Assembly (NCBI GenBank): GCA_025093985.1
Contig: JACAAK010000004.1
Span: forward strand, 3,844,001-3,908,000
Direction: 5' to 3'
DNA length: 64,000 nucleotides
Source of the DNA: Calvatia gigantea
Taxonomy: Eukaryota; Basidiomycota; Agaricomycetes; Agaricales; Lycoperdaceae
The notes beneath the pieces were generated by a model. The model was given only the letters and a program-made list of their open reading frames with translations, did no database searches and had not been told where the DNA came from. Below, piece after piece: positions 11,579-21,325 of this stretch; the first letter of the stretch is position 1, and every line of letters starts with the position of its first letter. A program made the translations under genes and the position numbers.

Positions 11579-11770
11579 TTGATACTGATTGTCCATAGAG
11601 GGCGCAAGGTCTCCGCTCTATTTTCTGAACAAGCAAAATTAAAGAGTTACGATGGATACGACAACTTGATGCTGTCGTTTGGATTAAAACCCTGGGATAT
11701 TGATGATATTCAAGAGGGAGAGACGATTTTGGAGACACTCGTAGAGGTTGAGCAGAGTCGGAGAGGTTAG
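11579..11770 (+). pseudogene. Small-protein family, copy 2 (tail only)
   Basis: Encodes SYDGYDNLMLSFGLKPWDID and then IQEGETILETLVEVEQS, clearly the C-terminal half of the 11226 protein, 120 bp after its stop. The Ser/Asn-rich N-terminal half and a matching start are missing, so it is probably a relic. Residues at the conserved positions (GYDN, GLKPWD, EGETIL) are kept. Confidence 0.6.
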
Positions 11771-12772
11771 GTTGAGGTAGGGGACGGGGGAGGAGGGGTG
11801 GTGTTTGTGAGAAACGGCGTAACTTTTGCTCAAAAGTATTGAAGTAACGGTGAAAATCGACATTCTTGGTCGCACTGAGCCTTCTACTACACTACAACGG
11901 GGGTCGAAACTCAGCCCCATCATATGTGTGATCCTCTAAGATGCAAGCTCACCCCCTGGCCAGCGGTCCTATGCTGCTAGTAGGCATGGTTGCCCTCTTC
12001 GACGTACGGCTTTCATAGAGAGACTACCGACACCTCCGACAGAAATAACACAGGTATTCCTGCGTGCTGGCGCTCTTCAATCCTCATAGGTTATTCAAGG
12101 CTAAGCAATTTCAATTAACCCGAAAAGCATTTATGCCGATCGTGATATTAAATGATAACCAAGACAGGCACCTATTACAGAACATAGAATGGAATTAGGA
12201 TAATAAATACAGCATCAGTTCCGTGGCCTGAACCCGGAAATGCTCACACCCAATGTAAAGCCAACGAACGCCCAGCCGCTCGCCCAACACACGACAATTG
12301 AGGGAGTGGTTACGACGAAGCTGCCATGATCAAGCACAATGGATTCAGGGCCACTTGTCTAGTTGGTAAATAAATAAATAAATCTGTATCTGTGTCTGGG
12401 GTGTTCACACCCATGCGGCATGTCCAGTAGCGCATGCCCTCCATTGTCCTATCCCCCCCATTGTCACTCGGTGTCCCTAACCACCCGTTGTGAGTCCCCT
12501 CCTGCCTCAGACCGCGTTTGCGATTCCAACCCCAAAGCTAAATGACTCTTCAGCTCCGGCCGTGGCCATAAACGGAAAGGTATATTTGATGGCACCGCGA
12601 GGTATGAAAAGACATAAATGAGAACTGCGTTCTTTCACCTCAACCACAACTATCTAGTGGGTACTCGAGCGCGTATTATCCTCTTCTTACCTGTCATAAC
12701 TCCGCTTGTGACTTCGACACTTCTCATCTTGTTCCCGACCACTTCCTGATCTTACACAAAACCAGTACGACT
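11771..12772. other. Intergenic; duplicated promoter of copy 3
   Basis: From about 12540 the sequence matches the region before copy 1 (11020-11225), so the duplication included the promoter. A short TAAA repeat lies near 12367-12382. Nothing else was recognised. Confidence 0.4.
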
Positions 12773-13006
12773 GTGCCTCGCAGATCCAGTTCAAACAAAA
12801 ACAGCGGTGGAAGTAAAAGTACGTGGAATGCATCCTCCTCTAAGACCAATTCTGGTGGGGGACGCTCGAACTACTCCTACATGAAGGACTTTGGCGGGTT
12901 TAACAAGTTTATGGGGTCGTATGGGTTGAAGCCATGGGATCATGATGATATCCAAGAGGGGAAGGTGATTTTGGATGCGTTCAGGGAGGCTGATAGGAGA
13001 GACTAA
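12773..13006 (+). pseudogene. Small-protein family, copy 3 (start codon ATG changed to GTG)
   Basis: The frame runs over the full length: low-complexity Ser/Asn/Gly/Lys region, then SYMKDFGGFNKFMGSYGLKP and IQEGKVILDAFREADRR, about 77 residues. At the position of the copy 1 start the sequence is ACTGTGCCTCGC instead of ACCATGCCTCGC, so the ATG is lost. An upstream intron or a non-AUG start cannot be excluded. The coding part is otherwise intact, pointing to recent loss or to a changed gene structure. Confidence 0.55.
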
Positions 13007-13902
13007 GGGGTGGAGAACAAGGGCACAAATGGGTGTAGGGTAGTACTTGGGAGGGATGGTGCAACTTTCTGTCCAAGGATGTTCCAGTCACAATGAGAAT
13101 TAACTTTTCTTCATGACTCCAATTGGTTCCCACTCTCCAAAGGGCCCATGAGCACTCCATTTCCATTTCGCGTGCCTGAAACGACAGTCAGTATTCCGCC
13201 AAAACCGATTCCGCCCTTCGCACCCTGTATATGTAACATGCTCCGCACAAATTCTGGTGTATGATATATGACCCTTGGGTAGCTGCAAAAGCGTATCCGT
13301 GAACGTCCCTCAACGGACCATGCCTTAAACCTGAGGGAATGGTGAAACACAAAGTGATTAAGGCCTGGCTCGGCGATCGATGTTGTGCGTCTATCAGGTC
13401 GTTCCACGGTTAGGCTACCTTACTCGTTGATGGTCGGGGCCGTTTCCTTCCGGACCACACGGGGCTATGCACCCCAGCACCCTTGTTCCTAAGCAAAAAC
13501 GACCACCAAACCCACCGCTTTATACATTGGACGACGAACTGCGGCCGTGTTGGCTATACTATCGGGATCTCATCATACGCTCCCTACGCTTGTGTGTTTC
13601 GTCGTGCCTCCGTTTATCTTCGCTTCCGCACTGAATTTTCAAGAGGTGTGTCGGCATGCCGCATATGGGGTTCCTAAGTATTTGAGTGGTTATCGTAGGT
13701 TAATCCCTCACTTTTCCTGGGCATAATTCCGGTTATCGTTTTCCGACTGATCGTTGTGGGAACTCACAGGTACCCTCTAACTGGTCGTGCTCCGTGCTGT
13801 TTGTTCAGAAAGAATAGATATGTGAGATCTAGAAATTCTGAAAAAAATACATCGTTTGTCAAGTTCGTTATCAGTCCCGGGACGCCTCACAAATCGTGAG
13901 TT
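13007..13902. other. No gene recognised; right part is NADAR 3' flank
   Basis: No supported gene. From about 13820 the sequence resembles the region downstream of the NADAR gene (about 30430-30546), so the copied piece includes 3' flank. Confidence 0.4.
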
Positions 13903-14145
13903 TTAACTCATGACCAGCTGTCTTAACCTCTCCCGCACCTTCTCCAACAACTTCCCAAGTAAATCCGATCCGTTATAATCATCAGCCTGATCAAGCTGTG
14001 CCCCACTCTCACAATATGGATCTTGGGGATCTACATATACAAGGCTTGCGTTACTAGTTTTGTAGAGCATTTTTTGAAGTTCAAAGGTGTTGCGTGAATT
14101 TGTACCATAGGGTTTCTTCCATCTGCGGGCAAACCACGTCAGCAT
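13903..14145 (-). pseudogene. NADAR-domain last exon, stray copy
   Basis: Minus-strand copy of the final exon of the NADAR gene at 30547-32585. It keeps SNASLVYVDPQDPYCESGAQ and GSDLLGKLLEKVRERLRQ, against GNAHLVYADLQDAYWGSGAQ in the intact gene. After the shared ATGGAAGAA...AAATTCACGCAACA the frame is disrupted by a small deletion that brings a stop, and no upstream exons are present. A partial duplication that cannot make protein. Confidence 0.75.
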
Positions 14146-14541
14146 AGAGGGATCCCCAGGGATCCGTGCGAGAACGTAAATGATTGTGTCATTGTGGCAG
14201 GCAGGTGGCAGGGTTGTTTGTCCAGCTTAGATTGCGTGCCATCGCGTTTTACAGTCGAGTAAAAATAAGTAAGGGTTGGAAAAAAAGATGGGACCTGTCC
14301 CCCAATAGACGTTACCAAATCTACGGTCTTGCCATTCGTTTGAGAAGAGTAAACAAGGTCTGGGAATCAGAATAACTACCCGGGGGGTGACTCGGAGCAT
14401 TAGAATTAGAGTCAAAATCTAAATATACTACTAGAACATCTTTGGTCACAGGAAAGGGCCACACACGCCTCAGTCCATGGTAGGCAGTCGGCGAACAATG
14501 AACCTGATCACGAGCATCAGGAAAAAATCTTTGATGCCATA
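14146..14541. other. No gene recognised
   Basis: Sequence between the NADAR relic and the MITE-like element. CpG becomes rare from about here rightward. Confidence 0.35.
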
Positions 14542-15132
14542 CTATCATTCTTCACCTGTTGGCCACTTTTTTGGAATTTTCCCTCTTACTCCTTCCTTGC
14601 TCCGTGTTTTCTCTTAAAATCTCGTCCACTCATGTGCAAATATCTCTACTCTACGAATATGAATTTATTAAGATTTTATTTTAACAGACAGTCACGTCGG
14701 AGCAGTTCCGGTGAGCGCAAGTCCGTTTTTTCGGCTGTTGGCCACCCTCTGTCACCACTTGTCACAATCTGCTTTCCGAACCACTAATTCTTGAATTCTC
14801 GGAGCTTAAGTCGACATATCAAACTGAAAAATCGCAGGCATATTCACTGGTATGTACTTCATCCTTGCAGTAAATTTTACACCCAGATCTGCATGGGATC
14901 GGAAAAGATCTGAGAAATCACAGCAAAAATGATGGACTGATTAGGGCCCCTCCTTCATAATTATTTTTTTCCTGACTCTCCACTGAAACCTCCCATTAAA
15001 ATTTTGGTATGGTCATACTATATGCTACTAGGGCTGTGTACATTCTGAATTCTGGGCCAGTGCATGCAAGGGGGAAGGAGAAATATGGGGTGGCCAACAG
15101 CTGGCAAGTGGCCAACAGGTGAAGAATGATAG
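14542..15132. mobile_element. MITE-like element with 27-bp terminal inverted repeats and TA target site
   Basis: The left end at 14542-14568 (begins CTATCATTCTTCACCTGTTG) is the exact reverse complement of the right end at 15106-15132. Both sides are flanked by TA (14540-14541 and 15133-15134). The 591-bp interior has no coding frame. An inner motif related to the ends (GTTGGCCACC / GGTGGCCAAC) recurs near 14738 and 15090, so it has subterminal repeats. TA duplication and size fit a non-autonomous Tc1/mariner-type element; the superfamily is inferred. Confidence 0.75.
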
Positions 15133-15134
15133 TA

Positions 15135-16399
15135 GTTACCCCCCCCCCCTCTTGTATGATCAATAGCATTATGTATTACAACTTGACTTACGCAGCACTC
15201 CGCAGTACACTGTAGTGCCATATTTGCTGTAGCATGGTAGTTACCCTCTTTTTTTTACAGATGCAGGTGCTTGATGCATGATGATGGTGATGATGAACTC
15301 TGCAATACAGATCTCGGATCTAAGGTGCATTGGGTATAATCTAAGTGAGGACTCCCCCTGGCATGGTATGATCAATATGTCAATATGTACATGAGTGCTG
15401 GTGTTCCGAAGTGTTGTACGAAGAAGTTTGGAAGCATGTCAAACTTCTGCAGGTATTAATATGAGTTGTGAAATGTTTGTCGTGTGGTACGAGATGCTTG
15501 ACAGACCCAGCTCAATAGTGGATAAGTATACCCAACAGTCATTCGTCCCAACAATTTAAGTAAAAACAAGTATTGCACAATGGGTGCTCCTGTCGAGGCT
15601 TTGAAGTGGACTAAGTCCAAACAAGGACACACCCCACAATTAATGTTTGGGATTTCAACCCCGCTTCTTTGCAGCCCCTTAGCACAGCCTTGTCTTCAAG
15701 TGGCCTCGATTGCCATGTGGCCACGGCACTCCACCATACATCAGGCTTTCAAGCTTCTGCCTTGGAAATTCTGCTTAACACTGGCCCCAACATGCGAACA
15801 GTATCATGATAAAAGTTCTAGCATTTGCTCATTTTCCTGCACTGCAATTCGTGGTGCCTGTGAACAAGACAACAGCAGAAGCAGGGATAAGGGCAGCTGC
15901 TCTTAAAAGTTTGGGATTTGTGAGTGCTCACATCAGCCAGTCCCATAATCCCAAGTCAGGTAAATATTGCCAAAGTGTTGTTTTCGGAAGGAGATTTCGA
16001 CTTGACTGGTAGCAGCTGGATTTTGCTCTATAAGCTGTTGTAGGAATGGACTAGTCAATCCCTTGGTGCCAGACTGGGACAATTGCCCGTTTGGTAGTAT
16101 GGAGATATCACAGGTGATGAGTACAGTAAGGGCTGTTCCAACCACCATCACATAAGTAGCATTCCACCTTTCATCACAAAATCTCGATCAACCCAAGATC
16201 CATGCCATGCCAATCACTCTGCAACCAGAAGGTATATGCTGCTGTACTTGCCCTCATTTTGTCCACATTCTACTCCAACTATCAACTTTTAGGATAAAGC
16301 TGCCAACATCCCGACAATGCAAAGGTATCCTGCTGCTTGCTACTAGGCCTGGGGATTTTGGGCACTTGAAATTTTGAAGGTGTTCAAGCCCCAGGGTTG
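15135..16399. other. CpG-depleted unassigned sequence
   Basis: No gene could be recognised. A run of 13 C lies at about 15139-15151. By eye there are about 20-25 CpG in 1.5 kb, far fewer than in the LARP7-like or amidase regions. The plus frame at 15580-15906 may be a heavily mutated former gene but has no recognisable domain. Confidence 0.4.
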
Positions 16400-17101
16400 G
16401 AACAATGTTGAATAACCCAAACACCCACACCAATCATGATACTGAGCGGGAAGGCCCGAATCAAAAAATGAGGTCAGGCACCCCAGTTTTGTTTGTTGAC
16501 ACAACTATCTAATTCACGTAGACGTAGACCTGCAGTGTGGTTCTTTATGGGTCCTTTTGTTGTTGTTGTCACTGTACTCTCCTTTGTGGTGCCTTACTGG
16601 TACTGTCATTGGTACAGTTCCAGCCACATGCCTGAAGAGGAAGGACAACAGAAGGATGGGCATCAAAGGCAATGCCCCACGACATTGAATGACATACCAC
16701 AGGACACTGAACTAGTTTGGAAAAGAATCCTCCAATGAGTGCAATGCCAATGGAAAATCTATTACATCCTTGCATTGATCGTCATCCCATGAGCTGTCAA
16801 TCTCCATAGGAGATAACCTGTGAGCTCACATACCTTGTCCCTTGCACAAATTTAGCACAGTGTTAAAGGCATATGTGGTGCCTGCTCCAGAAAGATGTTC
16901 ATTGACATGCTTCTTGGCCACCGTTGCCCTACTAGGCGTGATGATGCAGCTTGCCGCTACTACAATTCTTAGAGAATACAGAGATGCATTGCAAAAATCT
17001 ATCGTGGTTGAGAACTGGCTTGAGGTGTGTTTATCATATTTATCTCGGGGGAAAAATGGGATATTGACCACAATTCTTTGGTTGGCATTTGAAGGCATCA
17101 G
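16400..17101 (+). pseudogene. Membrane-protein family, copy c, 5' part (gene split by gypsy insertion)
   Basis: First part of a gene that continues at 29865-30202. A polar N-terminal piece (TNHDTEREGPNQKM) is followed by a transmembrane exon with GPFVVVVTVLSFVVPYWYC, then the linker DTELVWKRILQ. The frame next hits TGA just before VQCQWKIYYILALIVIP; CGA (Arg) is a likely ancestor. A further exon at about 16842-17030 gives FLATVALLGVMMQLAATTIL and then VVENWLE at a GTGTGT donor. An exon starting near 17080 reads FGWHLKAS and is cut by the gypsy LTR at 17102. This half is poor in CpG, unlike the 3' half. Confidence 0.72.
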
Positions 17102-17326
17102 TGTAAGTCTGTCTGTGCAGATGTCACTCACAAGTTGATATGAATAAGTAGGCACAGGCATTCTTATTGAGATGTTGATATACGTGTATATAAGTGAGCA
17201 AGGTATCAGGGAAGATGGTGGTATTGAAGGAAGGTCAGTTCATTTGTGTATGTTTATATTAGCGATCATTTATCCGGTGATGATGTCAGTTTGATCGTTG
17301 ATGTCAGTTGTAAGCCCATGCTTACA
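17102..17326 (-). repeat. Gypsy 3' LTR (left), CpG-decayed
   Basis: 225 bp. It differs from the right LTR at 17 positions, all transitions with T or A on this side; 14 change a CpG of the right LTR into TpG or CpA. Only four CpG remain, against 18 on the right. Confidence 0.93.
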
Positions 17327-17474
17327 CCTCCTCCCCACCCACAAAAAAAGATAAAAAATATACAAACATTTATAATCCGTGCATGGCTACGTTAAAAAAC
17401 CCTTTTGTGCCTCAAGGGAAAAAGCATGCCACAGGCAACTTGGGAAAAGAATTAGAAAGGACTGTGGGAAAGTA

Positions 17475-17900
17475 TCACTTTTTGGGTTGACCCTTTTTGT
17501 TGAGCCCTCGTTCCTCAAAAAAGCGATCAAGGGCCTCACAATCCTGTACCAGTCTTCCAGGTAGCCACTTGTTTTCTTCTTCAGGAAAACCTTCCCACTT
17601 GATGAGGTAACTATAACCCCTCCCAATTTTCCTGTGGTCTAATATGCATTCAATCACAGCTTCCCCATTGGCGTCTAGTTCAGGTCATGCAGGTTTCTCA
17701 AACCAGTTCACCTTGTCTTCGACCCATAGTTTTACAAGGGACATGTGAAATGTCTCTCTTCCTGTTGGATTCCCTCACCGTGGGATCTCTAGGGTGACTG
17801 TGTTATATTTCTCATCCGCTTCCTTCACCAAGTATAGTCCCTCGAAATGTGGCATGAGTTTAGTTGCCCGATTTTCACCATCAGCCTTGTACTATTTGCA
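17475..17900 (-). pseudogene. Gypsy chromodomain and integrase C-terminal region
   Basis: The chromodomain reads EAVIECILDHRKIGRGYSYL then IKWEGFPEEENKWLPGRL, including the aromatic positions expected to bind methylated histone tails (Y, W, W). Upstream are LEIPR, GNPTGRETFHMSLVKLWVED and WFEKPA, the usual integrase tail. TGA codons after PR and after KPA interrupt the frame; arginine is plausible at the second. Chromodomains of this element class guide insertion into heterochromatin. Confidence 0.85.
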
Positions 17901-18110
17901 ATGATTTTCCGTGGACAGTTTGACTTGCATTCTGATATGAAATGGGAATTCTTTCATGTCTCTCAATTTGTTGGCATGGAATGCTTGCATCACCTTGTGT
18001 TGCAGTAGGCTGTCGTGTGTATCTGCTTCAAACGTCTGGATGCAGTATATTATGTTCTCTGGTCTTTCCACTGGTCTGTCCTCTTCGTTTTTTACTAGTG
18101 GCAGTATTAC

Positions 18111-18995
18111 TCACAGTGAAACTCCCATTCTCATTTGGAATCCCGACAAGCCTGTTGATGCGTTCTTTGTATTCATCATCGTGAATTGAATACTCAGGAG
18201 CGCCTTTACCCATTCTTTTTGCATTCGATCTACATAGAACCTAAGGCACTGGTTAAGTGTCTTATTTGTCCTTTCACTGGCCCCATCTGTCTCCGGATGG
18301 AATGCCATTGACATCTTAACCTTTGTACCTGTCAATTCATGTAATGTTTTCCAAAATGTTGAACGGAACAGTTTGTCTTGATTGCTAACAATTTCTAGAG
18401 GTAATCTATTTTCGCAGTACCAATATTGGTAAAAAAGCCTTGCAACTTCACTGGCTGAGGCATCCTTTGTGGTTGGGATTAGACAGATGTCTGCTCCTAA
18501 CCTGTCCGTAATTATCAGGATCATATTGCAACCCTCATCTTCTGGTAATTCCCTTATGAAATCCATTGTGATAGCCTTGAAGCAGTGGTCTGGTATTGGT
18601 AGTGGATGTAAGGGTCCTATTGGCTTCAACGTTGTTGACTTAAACCATTGACATTGTTCACAGCTCGGTACATACGATTTTTCTAAGTCACTGTGCATTG
18701 CTGGCCAATAGAATGAGTGCCATAGCACCTCATATGATTTATCAAACCCAAAGTGTCCCAGTGTGTCATGTGCTAGTGCAAAGATCGTCTGTCTGATGTT
18801 CCCTGTTTGTGGGATTACTAGTCTGTCTTCGAAGAACAAGAGATCACCCTTCAGTTTAACGCCTGGGATCTCTTTATGTCCTTTTAGCAGTTTCCTACAC
18901 CAGGCATCCTCAGCATATCCAGCAACAATGCTCCTCTGTAATTCATCATCTGCCGCTATTGTCATTCGTGTTGGCTTCTCTGTCTCCTCTAGCAC
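18111..18995 (-). pseudogene. Gypsy integrase core (HHCC finger and DDE domain)
   Basis: An open frame of about 294 codons. It shows the zinc finger (HDTLGHFGFDKSYEVL with CEQCQWFK) and the catalytic positions: Asp in TMDFIRELP, Asp in SNQDKLFRSTFW and Glu in HPETDGASERTNKTL. It inserts element DNA into the genome. This part alone is free of stops, but TGA codons interrupt the polyprotein just upstream (near 19035: D, stop, KSSTQANWA). Confidence 0.92.
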
Positions 18996-18999
18996 AGCT

Positions 19000-19385
19000 A
19001 TATCTTTTGCCCAATTTGCTTGTGTGCTGGACTTTCAGTCAAGCACTATACACACTGCGATGTCTAGCTCATCCAAATAATTGCATGGTGACATATGAAA
19101 GGTGTTATCCACAACCTCACTTTCTTCAAAATTCATATGTGACAGTGCATCTGCAATAACATTATCCTTGCCCTTGAGGTATACAATTTCAAAATCATAT
19201 TGCTGTAGGAACTCCATCCATTGCGCCTGTCAATGTGACAAATGTTTTTGTGTTTGAAAGCATTCTAGCATATGGTGGTCTGTAAATACTGTAAATTGTG
19301 CTCCTATCAAATCAACGTGCCATTTCTCAAGTACACACACAATCGCCAATAATTCCTTTTCATGGACAGGGTAATTTAATTCTAC
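19000..19385 (-). pseudogene. Gypsy RNase H, C-terminal part
   Basis: Encodes ELNYPVHEKELLAIVCVLEK, FTVFTDHHMLECFQTQKHLS and FLQQYDFEIVYLKGKDNVIA, the RNase H domain of gypsy pol. A TGA sits before QAQWMEFL, where arginine is usual. The domain is cut at 19385/26073 by the nested copia-type element; its N-terminal half (ITTDASDVCSGAILSFGKTY) is at about 26075-26200. Confidence 0.88.
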
Positions 19386-19928
19386 TGTTGAGAGAACAAG
19401 TAGACATCCCAATATAAGTTCACACTACCTAAGCGTGTAGGCGTCAGCGGTGGAGGGTAGTCGTATTCATCCGGGAGACGGTCCAGTAGGAGAGGCGCGT
19501 GGTAGCGGACATAGTCCTGCTTATACCATCGTACTCAGAGAGTCTTGAGGAGAAGGGAAGCGATGCTTATAGAAGCTAGTGTAGAGGAGAGAAGACATAG
19601 TGTCTTATGCCAGAAGGCATACCCGAAAGGGTCTACATACTACAATGCTACATAGGGTATATATACTAATATCCCTGGTCTGTGCACTCTAAACCCTTAT
19701 ACGGGTGAGGTCTAACTACCAGTAGCATAAGTGGAGCATACTGTGCACGTCCGCATGTACTAGAAGGTTCCATGCGTAGTATCTACCTGCTACTTACAGT
19801 GCGGTATCCTACGTGCGTAGTTCATAATAGTGTCCGTTATTATCGACCCTCTGAAGGTGAAATACTCGAACCCCGTTTCAGCTATAAATAGACTGAACCA
19901 ACGTAGTGGTACGGAGCGAGATTCAACA
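19386..19928 (-). repeat. LARD-like element 3' LTR
   Basis: 543 bp, TGTTGA...TCAACA. It differs from the other LTR at four sites; three are CpG versus TpG/CpA. Confidence 0.93.
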
Positions 19929-19941
19929 CTCCTCCTCACTT
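19929..19941 (-). other. Polypurine tract of LARD-like element
   Basis: On the minus strand this reads AAGTGAGGAGGAG directly before the 3' LTR start (TGTTGA). It is the expected place and composition for plus-strand priming. Confidence 0.75.
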
Positions 19942-20629
19942 GAAGGGGGGAAGATTAATGCTTCAATAATCTAGCGGTATTGAAACCAGACATAGACATT
20001 GGAATCTTCAACAAAAGAGCGGCAGGGCCGAACATCAAATGTCGGAGTCATCAACGATCATGCGGAATTAACTAGCTTTTGAAAGTTGGAATAGAATTCC
20101 TGTAGCGGAGAGGAATTGATGCTAGCATTTGCTATGATGGCCATAAAGGACGCAACGACAATTGCTTTGAGCTATCAAATATCCTTTAACTCAACTTTTA
20201 AACTCCCGCGACTAACTCGCTGCGACTTTCGTCTAAGAGTAAGGAGTAGGAAAGCCTAAGAAGGCTCCTCCAGAAATTGTAAACGGCAATTCTTTCGAAG
20301 CATTCAACAAATCTGTTTTTCCGCGTAGGTGCGAAATGCGAAAACCATTTTTGCTTATTCAGCATGCGATTATTGTGAGATCAGGAAAGCGGCAGTACTA
20401 AGCCAGCGTAACCAAGGCCGTCACTTTGCGGTTATGTAGATCAATCAGCCGCGGCAGTCACATGAGCCGGCAAAGCAATGATGCTACAAGCCTTGTTCTG
20501 ATTTTACCTTGAACAAATTCCAAATTAATGGATTCGCAAATGGAAGTGGTCTTATGCAAATTTCCTCCATGCAAAAGGCATTTCGGCCAATGCGGATTAA
20601 GGATACAGTCCCAAGGAATGCATACACAC

Positions 20630-21325
20630 TTTTTGTTATTTCCCATCAACTCCGGAAAGGAGGGAGGAATGATTAAGTCCCTTATTTGTTTTTCCATACA
20701 ACTCCGAAGAGGTGGAAGGATCTTGAAGTTGACCCTATATATTTTTCCTGACTCTCGATTTGAGGCGGATGGATAAATTCCATGTAGATGTTTTACCGTA
20801 GGCTCGCGAAGAGGCGGAAGGTTACATTCAAAACCTATGAAGTTTTTCCTCAATCTTGTTAAAGAGAGAAAGGATCGTTAGACCCCATCATATTTTTATC
20901 TTGCGAAAGGAATAAGTTCCTGCCATATTTTTACAGTCGACTCTTGAGCGAGTATGAAGGAATATGTTCCTGATTTATTTTATCCAACAACTCGTAAGAG
21001 GTGGAAAGGTAAAAATGTAAACCTCATAATATTTTCTCCTACAGCTCGTTAGAGGAGGAAGGAATAATTTCCCAATGTTATTTTTGCCTAAGACGCTCAT
21101 CATGAGACGTTGGCGGGGATAACTCCCCATTGTTTTATCAGCGACTCGCGAGAGGCGATAGGAACAATTGAAAGTCCTATGAATATATTTTTCCAGTGAC
21201 TGTGGCGGAAAGGAATATTTTTAAACCTAATATTTTTATCCAAGTGTCTTCGTATGAAGGTGGAAAGGAATATCATATCCTTTTGTGTTTTTCCCATCAA
21301 CTCCGAAGAGGAGGGCTCGCGATGA
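20630..21325 (-). repeat. Degenerate ~50-bp tandem repeats with CTC-N4-GAG cores in the LARD-like interior
   Basis: About 14 units of roughly 35-55 bp. Each has a T-rich start (TTTTTCC or TTTTTATC), then a short palindromic core such as CTCGCGAGAG, CTCCGAAGAG, CTCGTAAGAG or CTCGTTAGAG, then GGAAGGAA-like sequence and an AT-rich end. Units are diverged but in register. In RNA the cores could form a row of small hairpins. Strand is that of the host element. Function unknown. Confidence 0.6.
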
